Positions 35,541 through 45,266 of a DNA stretch of 64,000 bases are shown one piece after another. The notes beneath the pieces are model-generated. The model did not search any database. It was not told the DNA's origin and was given only the letters and a program-made list of their open reading frames with translations. This DNA is from Gammaproteobacteria bacterium (GTDB taxonomy: Bacteria > Pseudomonadota > Gammaproteobacteria > Steroidobacterales > GCA-2729495): positions 1-64,000 of the forward strand of contig JASLMV010000009.1 of assembly GCA_030746435.1 (NCBI GenBank). Direction: 5' to 3'. The number at the start of each line of letters is the position of its first letter. Positions within the stretch are counted from its first letter, which is position 1. The translations under genes and the position numbers were made by a program.

Positions 35541-36632
35541 TCAGGCCTCTTCGATCCTGATCCCGGCGAATGCGCCCTTATATTCGCGGGGCCGCTTCGC
35601 TAATTGTGCCACCGCATTTAATGCCATATTCCGAAACACAAGGCCAAGCGGCGAATCGGGCTCAACGATTACCGTTGGCGTACCGCTGTCTGTTTCCTGC
35701 CGGATCCGCACATCGAGTGGCAGGCGGCCCAGCAAAGGCAAATCATTCTTTGCAGCAACTTCCGCCGCGCCGCCATCCCCGAACAGGGGGGTCGCTTCAC
35801 CGCACCCGGGACAAACAAAACTGCCCATGTTTTCGACCATCCCCAGGACCGGAATTTTTAGCTTTTCGAACATGCGGAGCCCGCGCAGGGCATCCGCCAG
35901 TGCAATATCCTGCGGAGTAGTAACAATAATTGCACCGCTGACCGGCACCTTCTGACCCAGGGTGAGTTGAATATCACCAGTTCCCGGCGGCATGTCCACA
36001 ACCAGGTAGTCGAGTTCCTTCCAGTTGGTCTGAAACAGAAGCTGATTGAGTGCCTGAGTCACCATCGGCCCCCGCCAGACCATCGGTTGCTCGGTATCGA
36101 CAAGGCAACCAATGGAAATAACCTGCAGTCCATGCGCTTCGAGCGGGTCGAATGACTTGCCGTCACGGCTAACCGGTTGCTCGCCGGCAACGCCCAGCAT
36201 AATGGACTGGCTCGGACCGTAGATATCGGCATCGAGCATACCCACCCGTGCACCTTCATACGCGAGCGCCAGCGCAAGGTTAGCCGCAACGGTCGACTTG
36301 CCGACACCGCCCTTGGCCGATGAAACCACGAGTATATTGCTCACACCGGGCAGCGGGGCCAGCGCCCCCTGGACTGCATGTGAGTGAACTTCACTGTCGA
36401 TTTCGAGGGTAATTTCCGAGGCGTCTGCCCGGGCATTGAGAACCACCCGAATCCGGTCCTGCAGGCGCTGAGCGGACGCTTTGGCCGGGTAACCCAGCCG
36501 GATAGATATCCTGAAACCCTTATCACCATTGGGTTCCACGATCGCCCCTGCAGCTTCCAGGCTTTCCCCCGACCACGGGATTTCGACCTGGTTCAGCAGT
36601 TCCTTAAGGTCATTCTGTAAAGTCGCAGGCAT
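35541..36632 (-). CDS. apbC: Mrp/ApbC Fe-S cluster carrier ATPase
   Basis: 363 residues. N-terminal DUF59/MIP18-like domain (1-85), then the P-loop NTPase with the deviant Walker A SSAKGGVGKSTVAANLALAL, GMLDADIYGPSQSIMLG and the Fe-S binding cysteines FVCPGCGEATPLFG. It delivers iron-sulfur clusters to target proteins. In many gammaproteobacteria it is directly divergent from metG; here the kinase-pilT-pilU genes are inserted between them. Confidence 0.95.
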   Translation of the reverse strand: MPATLQNDLKELLNQVEIPWSGESLEAAGAIVEPNGDKGFRISIRLGYPAKASAQRLQDRIRVVLNARADASEITLEIDSEVHSHAVQGALAPLPGVSNILVVSSAKGGVGKSTVAANLALALAYEGARVGMLDADIYGPSQSIMLGVAGEQPVSRDGKSFDPLEAHGLQVISIGCLVDTEQPMVWRGPMVTQALNQLLFQTNWKELDYLVVDMPPGTGDIQLTLGQKVPVSGAIIVTTPQDIALADALRGLRMFEKLKIPVLGMVENMGSFVCPGCGEATPLFGDGGAAEVAAKNDLPLLGRLPLDVRIRQETDSGTPTVIVEPDSPLGLVFRNMALNAVAQLAKRPREYKGAFAGIRIEEA

Positions 36633-36883
36633 TTTTCGTGACGCATTTAACAGTAAGCAGGGCGCTCAAAGCGCGACATTGTACCTCAATAAGGAGGGCT
36701 CTCCGGGGCCGTGCGCGAATCCCGAAATGGGCTGGGCAGTGACTGAAATAAATACCGCCGGCTTGTTTCTGGATGACGCTCATGAGTATGGAAAGCCGGC
36801 TTGAATAGTCTTTTGCAATAGCGAAAGGAATGTTCCTTTACGGGAACGGCAACCGTTGTTACGACCGGGCAGAAAGAACACGC

Positions 36884-39271
36884 ATGAAGTTTCTTAGTGC
36901 ACTAAAAGCAGAACGATGCGTTACGCAATTACTGGCGGAACCGGGCGCAAATACGCCTGTTGCGCAGAAGGCATTGCAAAATCTGAAGAACAGCGGCCCG
37001 GGTGCAATACCGATCCTGATCGATGCACTTGCGGGAGCCGATCGTCACCAGACCATCGGTATAGTCGATGCACTAACCGCACAGATTAACGACCAAACCT
37101 TTAAAGCTATCGCGCAGGGACTGAGGCATGTTAACGAACGATGCGTTGCCGGCGTAGCCTGGGCGTTATCGTCATCGCAGGATTATACGGCCGACAAGTT
37201 GACCCAAATCCTGACGATTGACGACATCGCCAAGCACGCCGTGCTCGATACCATGCGCTCGCACCTGGATCGCCTGAGCATACACCTGTTACTGAAAACC
37301 GCTTACCAACTCGAGCCGCGTGAAAAGTCAGCGGTGTTTAAAATGGTCGGCGAAAAAGCTACCGAAGAGCTGGTACCGGACCTGATTTCCCGCCTAGGGG
37401 GCCACGACCATTCCGCCCGCGTCCATCTCGTGGGCATCCTCTCGCAATTTACCCTGCCCGAAGTCGTGCACGCGCTCGAGGGTCTGCTCAGCGATGGCAA
37501 CCGGCAGGTGCGCGGCGCCGCACTCGAAGCGCTCGGCGAAATGCAGGCCAACCACAACATCGAGCTTATCTGTTCCCTCCTCATGGATCCCGACCTCGAT
37601 GTCCAGAGCAAGGCCGTTGAACTCGTCATAAAGCTGCGCCACCCCGATACCGTCAAGCACCTCGTAGGCGTCCTCCAGGACGAATCCGAGTACACCCGCA
37701 GGTCGGCGGTGGAAGTGCTCAACGAGATTGCGGAACCCGCATCCATCAAGTACCTGCTGGTTGCGATCGGCGACGGCGACTGGTGGGTACGCTCGAGGGC
37801 GTGCGATGCGCTGGCTAATATTGGTGGACCGAAAGTTCTGCAGGCTGTAATGGAGCTGATCGGTGATGACGACGAAAATATCCGTCGCTCGGCGATTGAG
37901 ATCCTGAATCAGACTAAAGACGAAGCTGCAGTTAAACACCTGATCGAAGCGACCCGCGACGAGGACTGGTGGGTCAGTGAACGGGCCGTAGATGCGCTCG
38001 CCGAGATCGGCAGCAATGAAGCCGTCCCACGCCTGATCGAGATGCTGGACAGCAACCCGAAAGCTATCCCGAGCGTCGTACGGGCCCTCGGCAAGCTGGG
38101 TGATTCGCAGGTTGTTCCAAAACTGTTAGGAATCTTTCAGCGCCCCGAGCCTGACATTATCGTCGCCGCCGTCACCGCACTATCGCAGCTGGTCAACGAC
38201 TCGAATGTCGAACAGATTCGCACCCAGATTCAACCGCTACTTTCTGTCAGCAATGAAAATATCGTAACCGCCGCACGTGATGCGCTGGAGAAGATCGAGA
38301 ACCGTTACTCCGAATCAGCAATAGAGGCCAAGGAAAAGGCCGAACGGATGGCCGAGCCGGCACACACCATGTTGATTGACGAGTCGGACATGAAGAAGAT
38401 GGCACGCCAAATGGCCCCCGCCACATCCGAGCAGATCGATCTGAGTGCACTGAAAACCGGCGACCTTATCGAGAACCGCTACAGCTATATAGAGAAAATA
38501 GGTAAAGGCGCCTTCGGTACCGTAATCCTCGTGGAAGATACCGTTGTCGAAGAGCGGCTGATCCTCAAGTTCCTGAATGCCAACTTCGCAACTGACGACA
38601 AAATGCTAAAGCGCTTTGTGCACGAGCTGCGCTTCTCGCGCAAGATCACGCACAAGAACGTTATTCGCATATATGACTTTCTTCACCTGTCCGGCAGCTA
38701 TGCCATCTCGATGGAGTATTTCCCGTCCCATACGCTGGGCGCAGAGGTGGCCGGTAACATCGCCCTGCCAATCGACAAGGCAGCGGGTTGGGCCCAGGAC
38801 GTGGCAACCGGTATGGAGGTGGCCCACCAGGTTGGCGTCATCCACCGCGACCTTAAGCCGGCAAATCTCCTGATCGACGACGAGGGGTTGCTCAAGATCG
38901 TGGACTTCGGTGTAGCAGCGGCTCAGGGCGGCGGCGATACGCAGTTAACCAAGACCGGTTACGTGATCGGGTCTCCCAAATATATGGCCCCCGAACAGAT
39001 ACTCGGCAAGAAAGTCGACTACCGTTCCGATATATACAGCCTGGGGGTCATCTTCTACGAAATGCTGACCGGCTCGCCACCCTACACCAAGGGCGACCAT
39101 ATGGCCGTTATGTATCAGCATGTGCAGGGCAAGTGCCCCCGTTGCGACGAACTGAATCCTAATATACCGACGAAGCTCGCGAACGTTGTTCATAAAGCCA
39201 TGGAAATCGACAAGGCAAAACGCTACGAGACCATGGACGACATGCGCAAGGCAATCATCAAGGCGTGCTGA
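36884..39271 (+). CDS. HEAT-repeat protein with C-terminal eukaryotic-type Ser/Thr kinase
   Basis: 795 residues from the ATG at 36884. Residues about 40-510 are HEAT-like repeats (for example DGDWWVRSRACDALANIGG and DEDWWVSERAVDALAEIGS). The kinase domain runs from about 532 to 795 with every key element: Gly-loop GKGAFGTV at 540, lysine in RLILKFLN, C-helix Glu in FVHELRF, HRDLKPAN near 653, DFG near 674, MAPEQ and SDIYSLGV. There is no signal peptide or membrane segment, so it is soluble. A pilT-like gene starts 15 bases after its stop and a second follows, indicating a three-gene operon. A role in phospho-control of pilus retraction is inferred from context. Confidence 0.88.
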   Translation: MKFLSALKAERCVTQLLAEPGANTPVAQKALQNLKNSGPGAIPILIDALAGADRHQTIGIVDALTAQINDQTFKAIAQGLRHVNERCVAGVAWALSSSQDYTADKLTQILTIDDIAKHAVLDTMRSHLDRLSIHLLLKTAYQLEPREKSAVFKMVGEKATEELVPDLISRLGGHDHSARVHLVGILSQFTLPEVVHALEGLLSDGNRQVRGAALEALGEMQANHNIELICSLLMDPDLDVQSKAVELVIKLRHPDTVKHLVGVLQDESEYTRRSAVEVLNEIAEPASIKYLLVAIGDGDWWVRSRACDALANIGGPKVLQAVMELIGDDDENIRRSAIEILNQTKDEAAVKHLIEATRDEDWWVSERAVDALAEIGSNEAVPRLIEMLDSNPKAIPSVVRALGKLGDSQVVPKLLGIFQRPEPDIIVAAVTALSQLVNDSNVEQIRTQIQPLLSVSNENIVTAARDALEKIENRYSESAIEAKEKAERMAEPAHTMLIDESDMKKMARQMAPATSEQIDLSALKTGDLIENRYSYIEKIGKGAFGTVILVEDTVVEERLILKFLNANFATDDKMLKRFVHELRFSRKITHKNVIRIYDFLHLSGSYAISMEYFPSHTLGAEVAGNIALPIDKAAGWAQDVATGMEVAHQVGVIHRDLKPANLLIDDEGLLKIVDFGVAAAQGGGDTQLTKTGYVIGSPKYMAPEQILGKKVDYRSDIYSLGVIFYEMLTGSPPYTKGDHMAVMYQHVQGKCPRCDELNPNIPTKLANVVHKAMEIDKAKRYETMDDMRKAIIKAC

Positions 39272-39286
39272 CGACAGGCTACCGAT

Positions 39287-40384
39287 ATGGCACGCATAGA
39301 CTCATTCCTTAAACTCGGCCTGGCGCAAAACTGCTCGGACATACACCTGGCCGTCGGGGTACCCCCGATGTTGCGCATGCATGGCGACCTGATGCCTATC
39401 AAGTTTCGTGATCTGGGCGCGCAGGAACTCGAAACCTATGTTGATGAGATTTTGACGAAGAACCAGAAGAAGCGTTTCGAGACCGGGGACGATATCGATT
39501 TTTCCTACGTCTCCGAAGACGGCGGCCGCTACCGGGTGAACCTGTTCCGCAAAGCGACAGGTATTGGCGCAACCTTCCGGTTCATACCGACAGAGGTGCC
39601 TACGCTTGAAAGCCTGAGCCTGCCCGATGTAGTCCGCAACACCTGCGACAACCACCAGGGCATGGTACTGGTTACCGGCTCAACGGGAACGGGCAAGTCC
39701 ACAACGCTCGCAGCGATGGTCGATTACCTGAACCGCTCGAGACACCTCAACATCATCAGCCTCGAAGACCCGATCGAGTTCGTCCACGAGAGTAAGAAAT
39801 CGCAAATCATCCAGCGTGAACTGGGCACCCATCTGCCGAGTTTTGCAGACGGCATACGTGCCGCATTGCGCGAGGACCCGGACGTGATCCTGGTAGGTGA
39901 GATGCGTGACGCGGAAACGATTTCAATGGCGATGACGGCGGCAGAAACCGGTCACCTGGTATTCGGTACGCTGCACACGATCGGTGCCGTTAAAACTATC
40001 GACCGTATTATCGACGCCCTCCCGAGCGATATGAGGGAACAGACGAAGAGCTTCCTCGGCCAGAGCCTGAAGGCGGTGATGACGCAGAACCTGATTAAAA
40101 CACCTGAAGGCAAAGACCGCCGGGCCTGCCTCGAAATCATGGTCATGACCCGGGCCATTGCCAACCTGATCCTTACGGACCAGACACACCAGATACCCAG
40201 CCAGCTTCAGATGGGCGGCGAGTATGGTATGCAACTGATGGACCAGGCGCTTCTCGATGCGGTTAACCGCAAGGAAGTTGACCCGGATGACGCATTCCGG
40301 TACGCGTCTGACAAGACCCTGTTCCAGAAGTTTGTCACCGACACCACGGTGCTGAAGAAGGCGGATATACCTCAGATCAACTGA
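39287..40384 (+). CDS. pilT: Type IV pilus retraction ATPase, PilT family
   Basis: 365 residues. N-terminal PAS-like domain, then Walker A GSTGTGKSTT, Asp box ISLEDPIEF, Walker [16 protein letters not shown] and His box HLVFGTLHT, all intact, so an active hexameric ATPase is expected. The PilT retraction motif AIRNLIRE is altered to AIANLILTD, and the C-terminal part differs from standard PilT. Pilus retraction by depolymerisation at the inner membrane is the family role. It is sandwiched between the kinase gene and a second PilT/PilU gene 14 bases downstream. Confidence 0.9.
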   Translation: MARIDSFLKLGLAQNCSDIHLAVGVPPMLRMHGDLMPIKFRDLGAQELETYVDEILTKNQKKRFETGDDIDFSYVSEDGGRYRVNLFRKATGIGATFRFIPTEVPTLESLSLPDVVRNTCDNHQGMVLVTGSTGTGKSTTLAAMVDYLNRSRHLNIISLEDPIEFVHESKKSQIIQRELGTHLPSFADGIRAALREDPDVILVGEMRDAETISMAMTAAETGHLVFGTLHTIGAVKTIDRIIDALPSDMREQTKSFLGQSLKAVMTQNLIKTPEGKDRRACLEIMVMTRAIANLILTDQTHQIPSQLQMGGEYGMQLMDQALLDAVNRKEVDPDDAFRYASDKTLFQKFVTDTTVLKKADIPQIN

Positions 40385-40398
40385 TACGGACTGTTTTA

Positions 40399-41463
40399 AT
40401 GAGTCAAATAGATCACTATCTTCGTACGCTGATTGAAAAAAACGGCTCTGACCTGCACTTCATCGCCGGCCAGCCGCCGCGTATGCGTCTGTACGGCCAT
40501 CTCGATACGGTGGAAGAAGAACAGCTGTCCCAGGAACGGGCCGAGGAAGTCCTCGGCGAAATTATGAGTGAGCAGGGCCGCAACCAGTTTGAAGAACAGG
40601 ATTCCGTAGACTTCGCGTACATGATCGACGGCCTTGCGCGTTTTCGCGTGAATATCATGAGACACCTCGGCGGCATGGGCGGCGTGTTTCGAGCTATCCC
40701 GAGCCAGGCCAAGTCCCTTGAGGAGCTCGCGCTACCTGCCGTACTGAAAACCCTCTGCAAGGAGACCCAGGGCATGATCCTGGTCACCGGCAAAACGGGG
40801 TCGGGCAAGTCCACGACGCTCGCTGCAATGATCGCCGAGATCAACAGCAGGATGAAGGGCCACATCGTGACGATTGAAGACCCTATTGAATTCGTACACG
40901 AACGGAACCGCTGCCTGATCAGTCAGCGTGAGCTCGGTCACCATTGCAAATCCTTTTCCGGCGCCCTGCACTCGGCCCTGCGCGAAGACCCGGACGTGAT
41001 CCTGGTTGGCGAAATGCGTGACCTCGAAACTGTTAGCATTGCCGTAACCGCTGCGGAAATGGGCATCCTGGTGATGGGCACCCTGCATACCAATGGCGCG
41101 GGCGCGACCATCGATCGTATCGTGAATGTGTTTCCTACCGACAAGCAACCGCACGTGCGGACAATGCTTTCGACATCACTGCGCGGCGTAATATCGCAGC
41201 AGCTCATCCCCCGTAAGGGCGAGGACGGGCTGGTCGCCGCACTTGAGATCCTGGTCAACACGCCAGCCACGGCGAACATGATCCGGCAGGGCAAGCTCGA
41301 CCAGCTTGAGACCGCCATGCAGGCCGGTCGCAAATCAGGAATGACCACAATGGACAAAGCCCTGTCCGACCTGTTCGACAAGGGCGCTATCACCGGCCGG
41401 AGCGCTTACGAATTCGCGAACGATAAAGACAAATTCCACGAACACCGGCTACTCACCGAATAA
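40399..41463 (+). CDS. pilU: Type IV pilus retraction ATPase, PilT/PilU family
   Basis: 354 residues. Walker [22 protein letters not shown], Walker [16 protein letters not shown], and MGTLHTNGA are complete. The retraction motif is [10 protein letters not shown]. Sequence [24 protein letters not shown] matches the C-terminal PilT/PilU helix. It is paralogous to the preceding gene; naming it PilU rests on its second position and not on firm motifs. In Pseudomonas PilU assists PilT in forceful retraction. Confidence 0.87.
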   Translation: MSQIDHYLRTLIEKNGSDLHFIAGQPPRMRLYGHLDTVEEEQLSQERAEEVLGEIMSEQGRNQFEEQDSVDFAYMIDGLARFRVNIMRHLGGMGGVFRAIPSQAKSLEELALPAVLKTLCKETQGMILVTGKTGSGKSTTLAAMIAEINSRMKGHIVTIEDPIEFVHERNRCLISQRELGHHCKSFSGALHSALREDPDVILVGEMRDLETVSIAVTAAEMGILVMGTLHTNGAGATIDRIVNVFPTDKQPHVRTMLSTSLRGVISQQLIPRKGEDGLVAALEILVNTPATANMIRQGKLDQLETAMQAGRKSGMTTMDKALSDLFDKGAITGRSAYEFANDKDKFHEHRLLTE

Positions 41464-41578
41464 CCCTCCCCTTAAAGCCCGGACCGCAGGGACTCAAAAG
41501 GCTTCACTTCACGCCCTTTCCTGCTACCCTTGCGGCGCAGCCCCGCAGCGCGGCGGGCTGGCCCTGCCGGATGAATGC

Positions 41579-43579
41579 ATGCCCGAAAACCAGAGAAAAC
41601 TGTTAGTAACCAGTGCGTTACCGTACGCGAACGGGCCGATTCATATCGGGCATCTCGTGGAGTACCTGCAGACGGACATCTGGGTCCGCTTCCAGCGCTC
41701 TGTCGGCAATAAATGCACTTATGTATGTGCAAGCGATGCACACGGCACCCCGGTCATGCTGCGTGCCCGGGATGAAGGCATTGAGCCGGAAAAGATCGTG
41801 GAGCGCTACCGCGAGGAACATCAGCGTGATTTCGCCGCATTCCATATCGGCTTCGATAACTACCATTCCACCCACTCCGACGAGAACCGCGAACTGGTAG
41901 AGGACATCTACGCAAAGCTGGTCGAGAACGACCTGGTAGAAACGCGGACCATAAAACAGGCCTTCGATGAAGAGGCGGGGATGTTCCTGCCCGACCGTTT
42001 CCTGCGTGGGACCTGCCCTGTATGCGGCGCCGAAGACCAGTACGGCGATAACTGCGAGTCCTGCGGCGCAACCTATTCAACCAGCGAACTGAAAGACCGG
42101 AAGTCCATATTGTCGGATACCACCCCTGTGGAACGTGATTCCGAACACCTGTTCTTCAGGCTGGGGCAGTTCACCGACATCCTGCAGGAATGGACGCACA
42201 GCGGCACACTGGACGACGCGATTAGTAAAAAGCTCGATGAATGGTTCGATGCCGGCCTGCAGGACTGGGATATTTCGCGCGACGCTCCCTATTTCGGTTT
42301 CCGGATTCCCGGCACCGAGGACAAGTATTTCTATGTCTGGCTGGATGCGCCCGTCGGCTATCTGGCCAGCTTCCTGAACCTGTGCGAACGCCGTGACGAT
42401 CTGGATTTCGATGAGTATTTTGCGGCAGACAGTACGGCCGAGTTGTACCACTTCATCGGCAAGGACATCGTTTATTTCCACACGCTGTTTTGGCCGGCCG
42501 TACTCGAGGGTGCGGGTTACCGTAAACCGACGAAGGTGTTCGCGCACGGTTTCCTGACGGTGAACGGCCAGAAGATGTCAAAGTCGCGCGGCACTTTCGT
42601 GTCGGCTGCCAACTGGCTCGATCACCTCGACCCCGAGTGTCTGCGTTACTACTACGCCGGCAAGCTCAGCCCCGGCATCGAGGACATAGACCTCAACCTG
42701 GATGATTTTATCGCCAAGTCCAATTCTGACCTGGTCGGCAAACTTGTGAATATCGCCAGCCGTTGTGCCGGCTTTATTGTACGCGGCTACGAAGGCAAGC
42801 TCGATGCCAAACTGGAGCGCCCGGAGTTATATACAAGGTTCGTCGACAGCGGAGAAAAAATCGCCACCCATTACGAACGGCGCGAGTACTCGCGCGCGAT
42901 GCGCCTGATCATGCAACTCGCTGACCAGGCCAATCAGTACATCGACGAACGCAAGCCCTGGGTACTCGCAAAAGACGACGCAACCGCTGCGGAGGTGCAG
43001 GCCGTTTGCACACAGGGCCTGAACCTGTTCCGGATACTGATGATTTACCTCACCCCGGTTTTGCCTGCCATGGCGGAGAAAGCCGCGGTATTCCTGAATG
43101 CAGACGTCAGCGACTGGCACAGCCGGAGTGATGCATTGCTCGGCACACAGATAAATAAATTTGAACCTCTGATGACACGGGTTGATCCCGCTAGCGTGGA
43201 AAAGATGATTGAAACATCGAAAGCCCCGGAAGGTGGTGACCAGAATGATGACGGCTATATCAGCATCGACGATTTTCTAAAAATCGACATGCGCGTCGCA
43301 AAAGTAATGAGCGCAGAAACAGTCGAGGGTGCGGATAAGCTGCTGCGGGTAACGCTCGACGACGGCGACGGTGAACGCTCAGTCCTTGCCGGCATCAAGA
43401 GCGCCTATGCCCCCGATGATCTCGTCGGCCGCTTTGTTGTGGTCGTTGCGAATCTCAAGCCACGGAAAATGAAGTTCGGCACTTCGGAAGGCATGATCCT
43501 TGCAGCCGGCGATAACGATAAAGACATATTTCTGCTGAGCCCGGATGATGGCGCAACCGCCGGAATGAGGGTACGCTAG
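41579..43579 (+). CDS. metG: Methionyl-tRNA synthetase
   Basis: 666 residues: a class I catalytic core with HIGH ([11 protein letters not shown]) and KMSKSRG near residue 330, the zinc knuckles [18 protein letters not shown] near 145-163, an anticodon helical domain and a C-terminal EMAP-like tRNA-binding domain (about 560-666, starting [13 protein letters not shown]). The enzyme charges initiator and elongator tRNA-Met as a dimer through this C-terminal domain. Length fits the long bacterial form (E. coli 677). Confidence 0.97.
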   Translation: MPENQRKLLVTSALPYANGPIHIGHLVEYLQTDIWVRFQRSVGNKCTYVCASDAHGTPVMLRARDEGIEPEKIVERYREEHQRDFAAFHIGFDNYHSTHSDENRELVEDIYAKLVENDLVETRTIKQAFDEEAGMFLPDRFLRGTCPVCGAEDQYGDNCESCGATYSTSELKDRKSILSDTTPVERDSEHLFFRLGQFTDILQEWTHSGTLDDAISKKLDEWFDAGLQDWDISRDAPYFGFRIPGTEDKYFYVWLDAPVGYLASFLNLCERRDDLDFDEYFAADSTAELYHFIGKDIVYFHTLFWPAVLEGAGYRKPTKVFAHGFLTVNGQKMSKSRGTFVSAANWLDHLDPECLRYYYAGKLSPGIEDIDLNLDDFIAKSNSDLVGKLVNIASRCAGFIVRGYEGKLDAKLERPELYTRFVDSGEKIATHYERREYSRAMRLIMQLADQANQYIDERKPWVLAKDDATAAEVQAVCTQGLNLFRILMIYLTPVLPAMAEKAAVFLNADVSDWHSRSDALLGTQINKFEPLMTRVDPASVEKMIETSKAPEGGDQNDDGYISIDDFLKIDMRVAKVMSAETVEGADKLLRVTLDDGDGERSVLAGIKSAYAPDDLVGRFVVVVANLKPRKMKFGTSEGMILAAGDNDKDIFLLSPDDGATAGMRVR

Positions 43580-43600
43580 ATATTACTAAACGAGGGCCAG

Positions 43601-43660
43601 ATGACGGATATCATGCTCAACATCGTTGTTACCGTTCTCATTAATAACCCGGTTTCATGA
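43601..43660 (+). pseudogene. rnfA: Relic of the 5' end of rnfA, coupled to nth
   Basis: A 19-codon frame with a GAGGG ribosome site reads MTDIMLNIVVTVLINNPVS. It resembles the start of RnfA/RsxA (E. coli MTDYLLLFVGTVLVNNFVL as I recall it) at about 11 of 19 positions and ends in TGA overlapping the nth ATG (ATGA). In many gammaproteobacteria nth is the last gene of rnfABCDGE-nth. The simplest reading is that the rnf operon was deleted, leaving the translation start of rnfA fused next to nth. It may still serve as a leader that delivers ribosomes to nth. The match is short, so chance cannot be excluded. Confidence 0.55.
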
Positions 43661-44292
43661 ATGTAGCCAAACGCGCTGCAATCTTTAAGCGCCTCGCCGA
43701 GCACAACCCCAAGCCGGACACGGAACTGCGCTACCGGACACCTTTTGAATTGCTGATCTCGGTAATTCTGTCCGCACAGGCCACCGACGTCAGCGTCAAC
43801 AAGGCAACCAAGAAGCTTTACCCGGTTGCGAACACGCCGGAAGCGATACTTAAACTTGGTGAAGCCGGTCTGAAGCGCCATATCAAAACAATCGGCCTCT
43901 ATAACACCAAGGCCAAAAATATACTGAAGACCTGCCGGATACTCGTGGAGCAACACGACAGCAAGGTGCCGGATAACAGGAAAGACCTGGAAGCATTGCC
44001 CGGAGTCGGCCGTAAGACGGCAAATGTCATCCTCAATACGGCTTTCGGACAACCGACGATTGCCGTTGACACTCACATATTCAGGGTGGGCAACCGTACC
44101 CGCATCGCGCCTGGCAAAACGCCGCTGGAAGTCGAAAAGAAACTGCTGAAGTTCACGCCCGAAGAATACAAGCAGGGCGCCCACCACTGGCTGATCCTGC
44201 ACGGGCGCTACGTGTGCAAAGCACGTAAGCCGCTATGTCACGAATGCACGATCAACGACCTGTGCGAATACAAAGCCAAGACGACAATCTGA
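43657..44292 (+). CDS. nth: Endonuclease III
   Basis: 211 residues, as in E. coli. The helix-hairpin-helix LPGVGRKTANVIL supplies the catalytic Lys, VDTHIFRVGNRT the catalytic Asp, and CKARKPLCHECTINDLC binds the 4Fe-4S cluster. It removes oxidised pyrimidines and nicks the abasic site. The start codon overlaps the stop of the short rnfA-like relic, the kind of coupling expected of the last gene of an rnf operon. Confidence 0.97.
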   Translation: MNVAKRAAIFKRLAEHNPKPDTELRYRTPFELLISVILSAQATDVSVNKATKKLYPVANTPEAILKLGEAGLKRHIKTIGLYNTKAKNILKTCRILVEQHDSKVPDNRKDLEALPGVGRKTANVILNTAFGQPTIAVDTHIFRVGNRTRIAPGKTPLEVEKKLLKFTPEEYKQGAHHWLILHGRYVCKARKPLCHECTINDLCEYKAKTTI

Positions 44293-44340
44293 TCGCCGTC
44301 AGGGAAAGTCCAGCTGGTTCGCGGCTCGTCGCTCTCGCGC

Positions 44341-44378
44341 GTCCCTGCGCTCCGCGACATTCGGACATCCTGTCCAGC
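44341..44378. repeat. Second copy of the dispersed intergenic repeat
   Basis: The 38 bases are the inverted counterpart of 23759-23821: both contain GCTGGACAGGATGTCC, the GAATG junction and GTCGCGGAGCGCAGGGA (read on the minus strand here). This copy lacks the 26-base insertion of the other copy. It lies between the convergent genes nth and fghA. Confidence 0.65.
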
Positions 44379-44410
44379 AAAGCCGGCTTAGTTGTCACAT
44401 AGGTTGCGGG

Positions 44411-45253
44411 TCAGGTTCCCAGCTGTGCGGCGTGAAAGCGGATGTGCTCCTCGATGAAGGAGGCGATTAAAAAATAACTGTGGTCATGGCCTTCGTGCTT
44501 GCGCAGTCGCAAAGGTTGCCCTGCCACGTTACAAGCCGCGGCAAACAAGTCCGGCTTGAGCTGTTCATCCAGGAACGGGTCGGCAAGGCCCACGTCTACC
44601 AGTATCTCGGGTGACTCATTGCGATCACCGGCGTCAAGCATGAGCTCGGTCGCATCGTATTCTTTCCAGTTCGACGGGTTATCGCCCAGGTACGCGCGAA
44701 AGGCCTTGTCGCCCCAGGGGCATTGCATGGGTGCAACTATTGGCGCGAATGCGGAAACAGATCTGTAGCGTGACGCATTCCTTAGCGCGATGGTCAATGC
44801 ACCGTGGCCGCCCATCGAGTGGCCGCTGATGGCCTGCCGACCCGGATCGACAGGAAACGATTTGATCACCAGTGCCTGGAGCTCGTCGGTGATATAGCTG
44901 TACATCCGGAAGTTGTCAGACCACGGACTCTCGGTTGCATCGAGATAAAACCCTGCCCCCTGTCCCAGGTCATAGGCCTCATCATCCGGAATATCTTCTC
45001 CCCGCGGACTCGTGTCAGGCACAACAATAATGATTTCATTCTCTGAGGCCGCGCGATATGCACCCGCCTTAACCGTAAAGTTATCCTCGGTACAGGTCAG
45101 GCCGGACAGCCACCACATGACCGGCAGCTTACGTGAAGCTGCCGCGTCCGGCAGGTATATGGAAAACCGCATGGCGCAACCCAATTGGGCGGACTCGTGA
45201 CTTACATATGCCAGCCTGCCTGCAAAACAACGATGTTCTTCTGCTGTTTTCAC
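44411..45253 (-). CDS. fghA: S-formylglutathione hydrolase
   Basis: 280 residues of the esterase D family. The nucleophile elbow is GHSMGGHGALTIAL, with the catalytic Asp in DVGLADPFLDEQL and His in KHEGHDHSYF; LPVMWWLSGLTCTEDNF is the oxyanion region. It hydrolyses S-formylglutathione to formate and glutathione in formaldehyde detoxification. It starts (GTG) 13 bases after lpdA, so it appears to ride on the pyruvate dehydrogenase operon; the alcohol dehydrogenase frmA is not in the window. Confidence 0.93.
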   Translation of the reverse strand: MKTAEEHRCFAGRLAYVSHESAQLGCAMRFSIYLPDAAASRKLPVMWWLSGLTCTEDNFTVKAGAYRAASENEIIIVVPDTSPRGEDIPDDEAYDLGQGAGFYLDATESPWSDNFRMYSYITDELQALVIKSFPVDPGRQAISGHSMGGHGALTIALRNASRYRSVSAFAPIVAPMQCPWGDKAFRAYLGDNPSNWKEYDATELMLDAGDRNESPEILVDVGLADPFLDEQLKPDLFAAACNVAGQPLRLRKHEGHDHSYFLIASFIEEHIRFHAAQLGT

Positions 45254-45266
45254 CGGCTACCCTGTT

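Noticed and set aside
36757-36800. Inverted repeat GCCGGCTT / AAGCCGGC between apbC and the kinase gene
   Set aside because: The arms are short, the loop is 28 bases, and the core GCCGGC is itself palindromic; it may be chance in GC-rich DNA.
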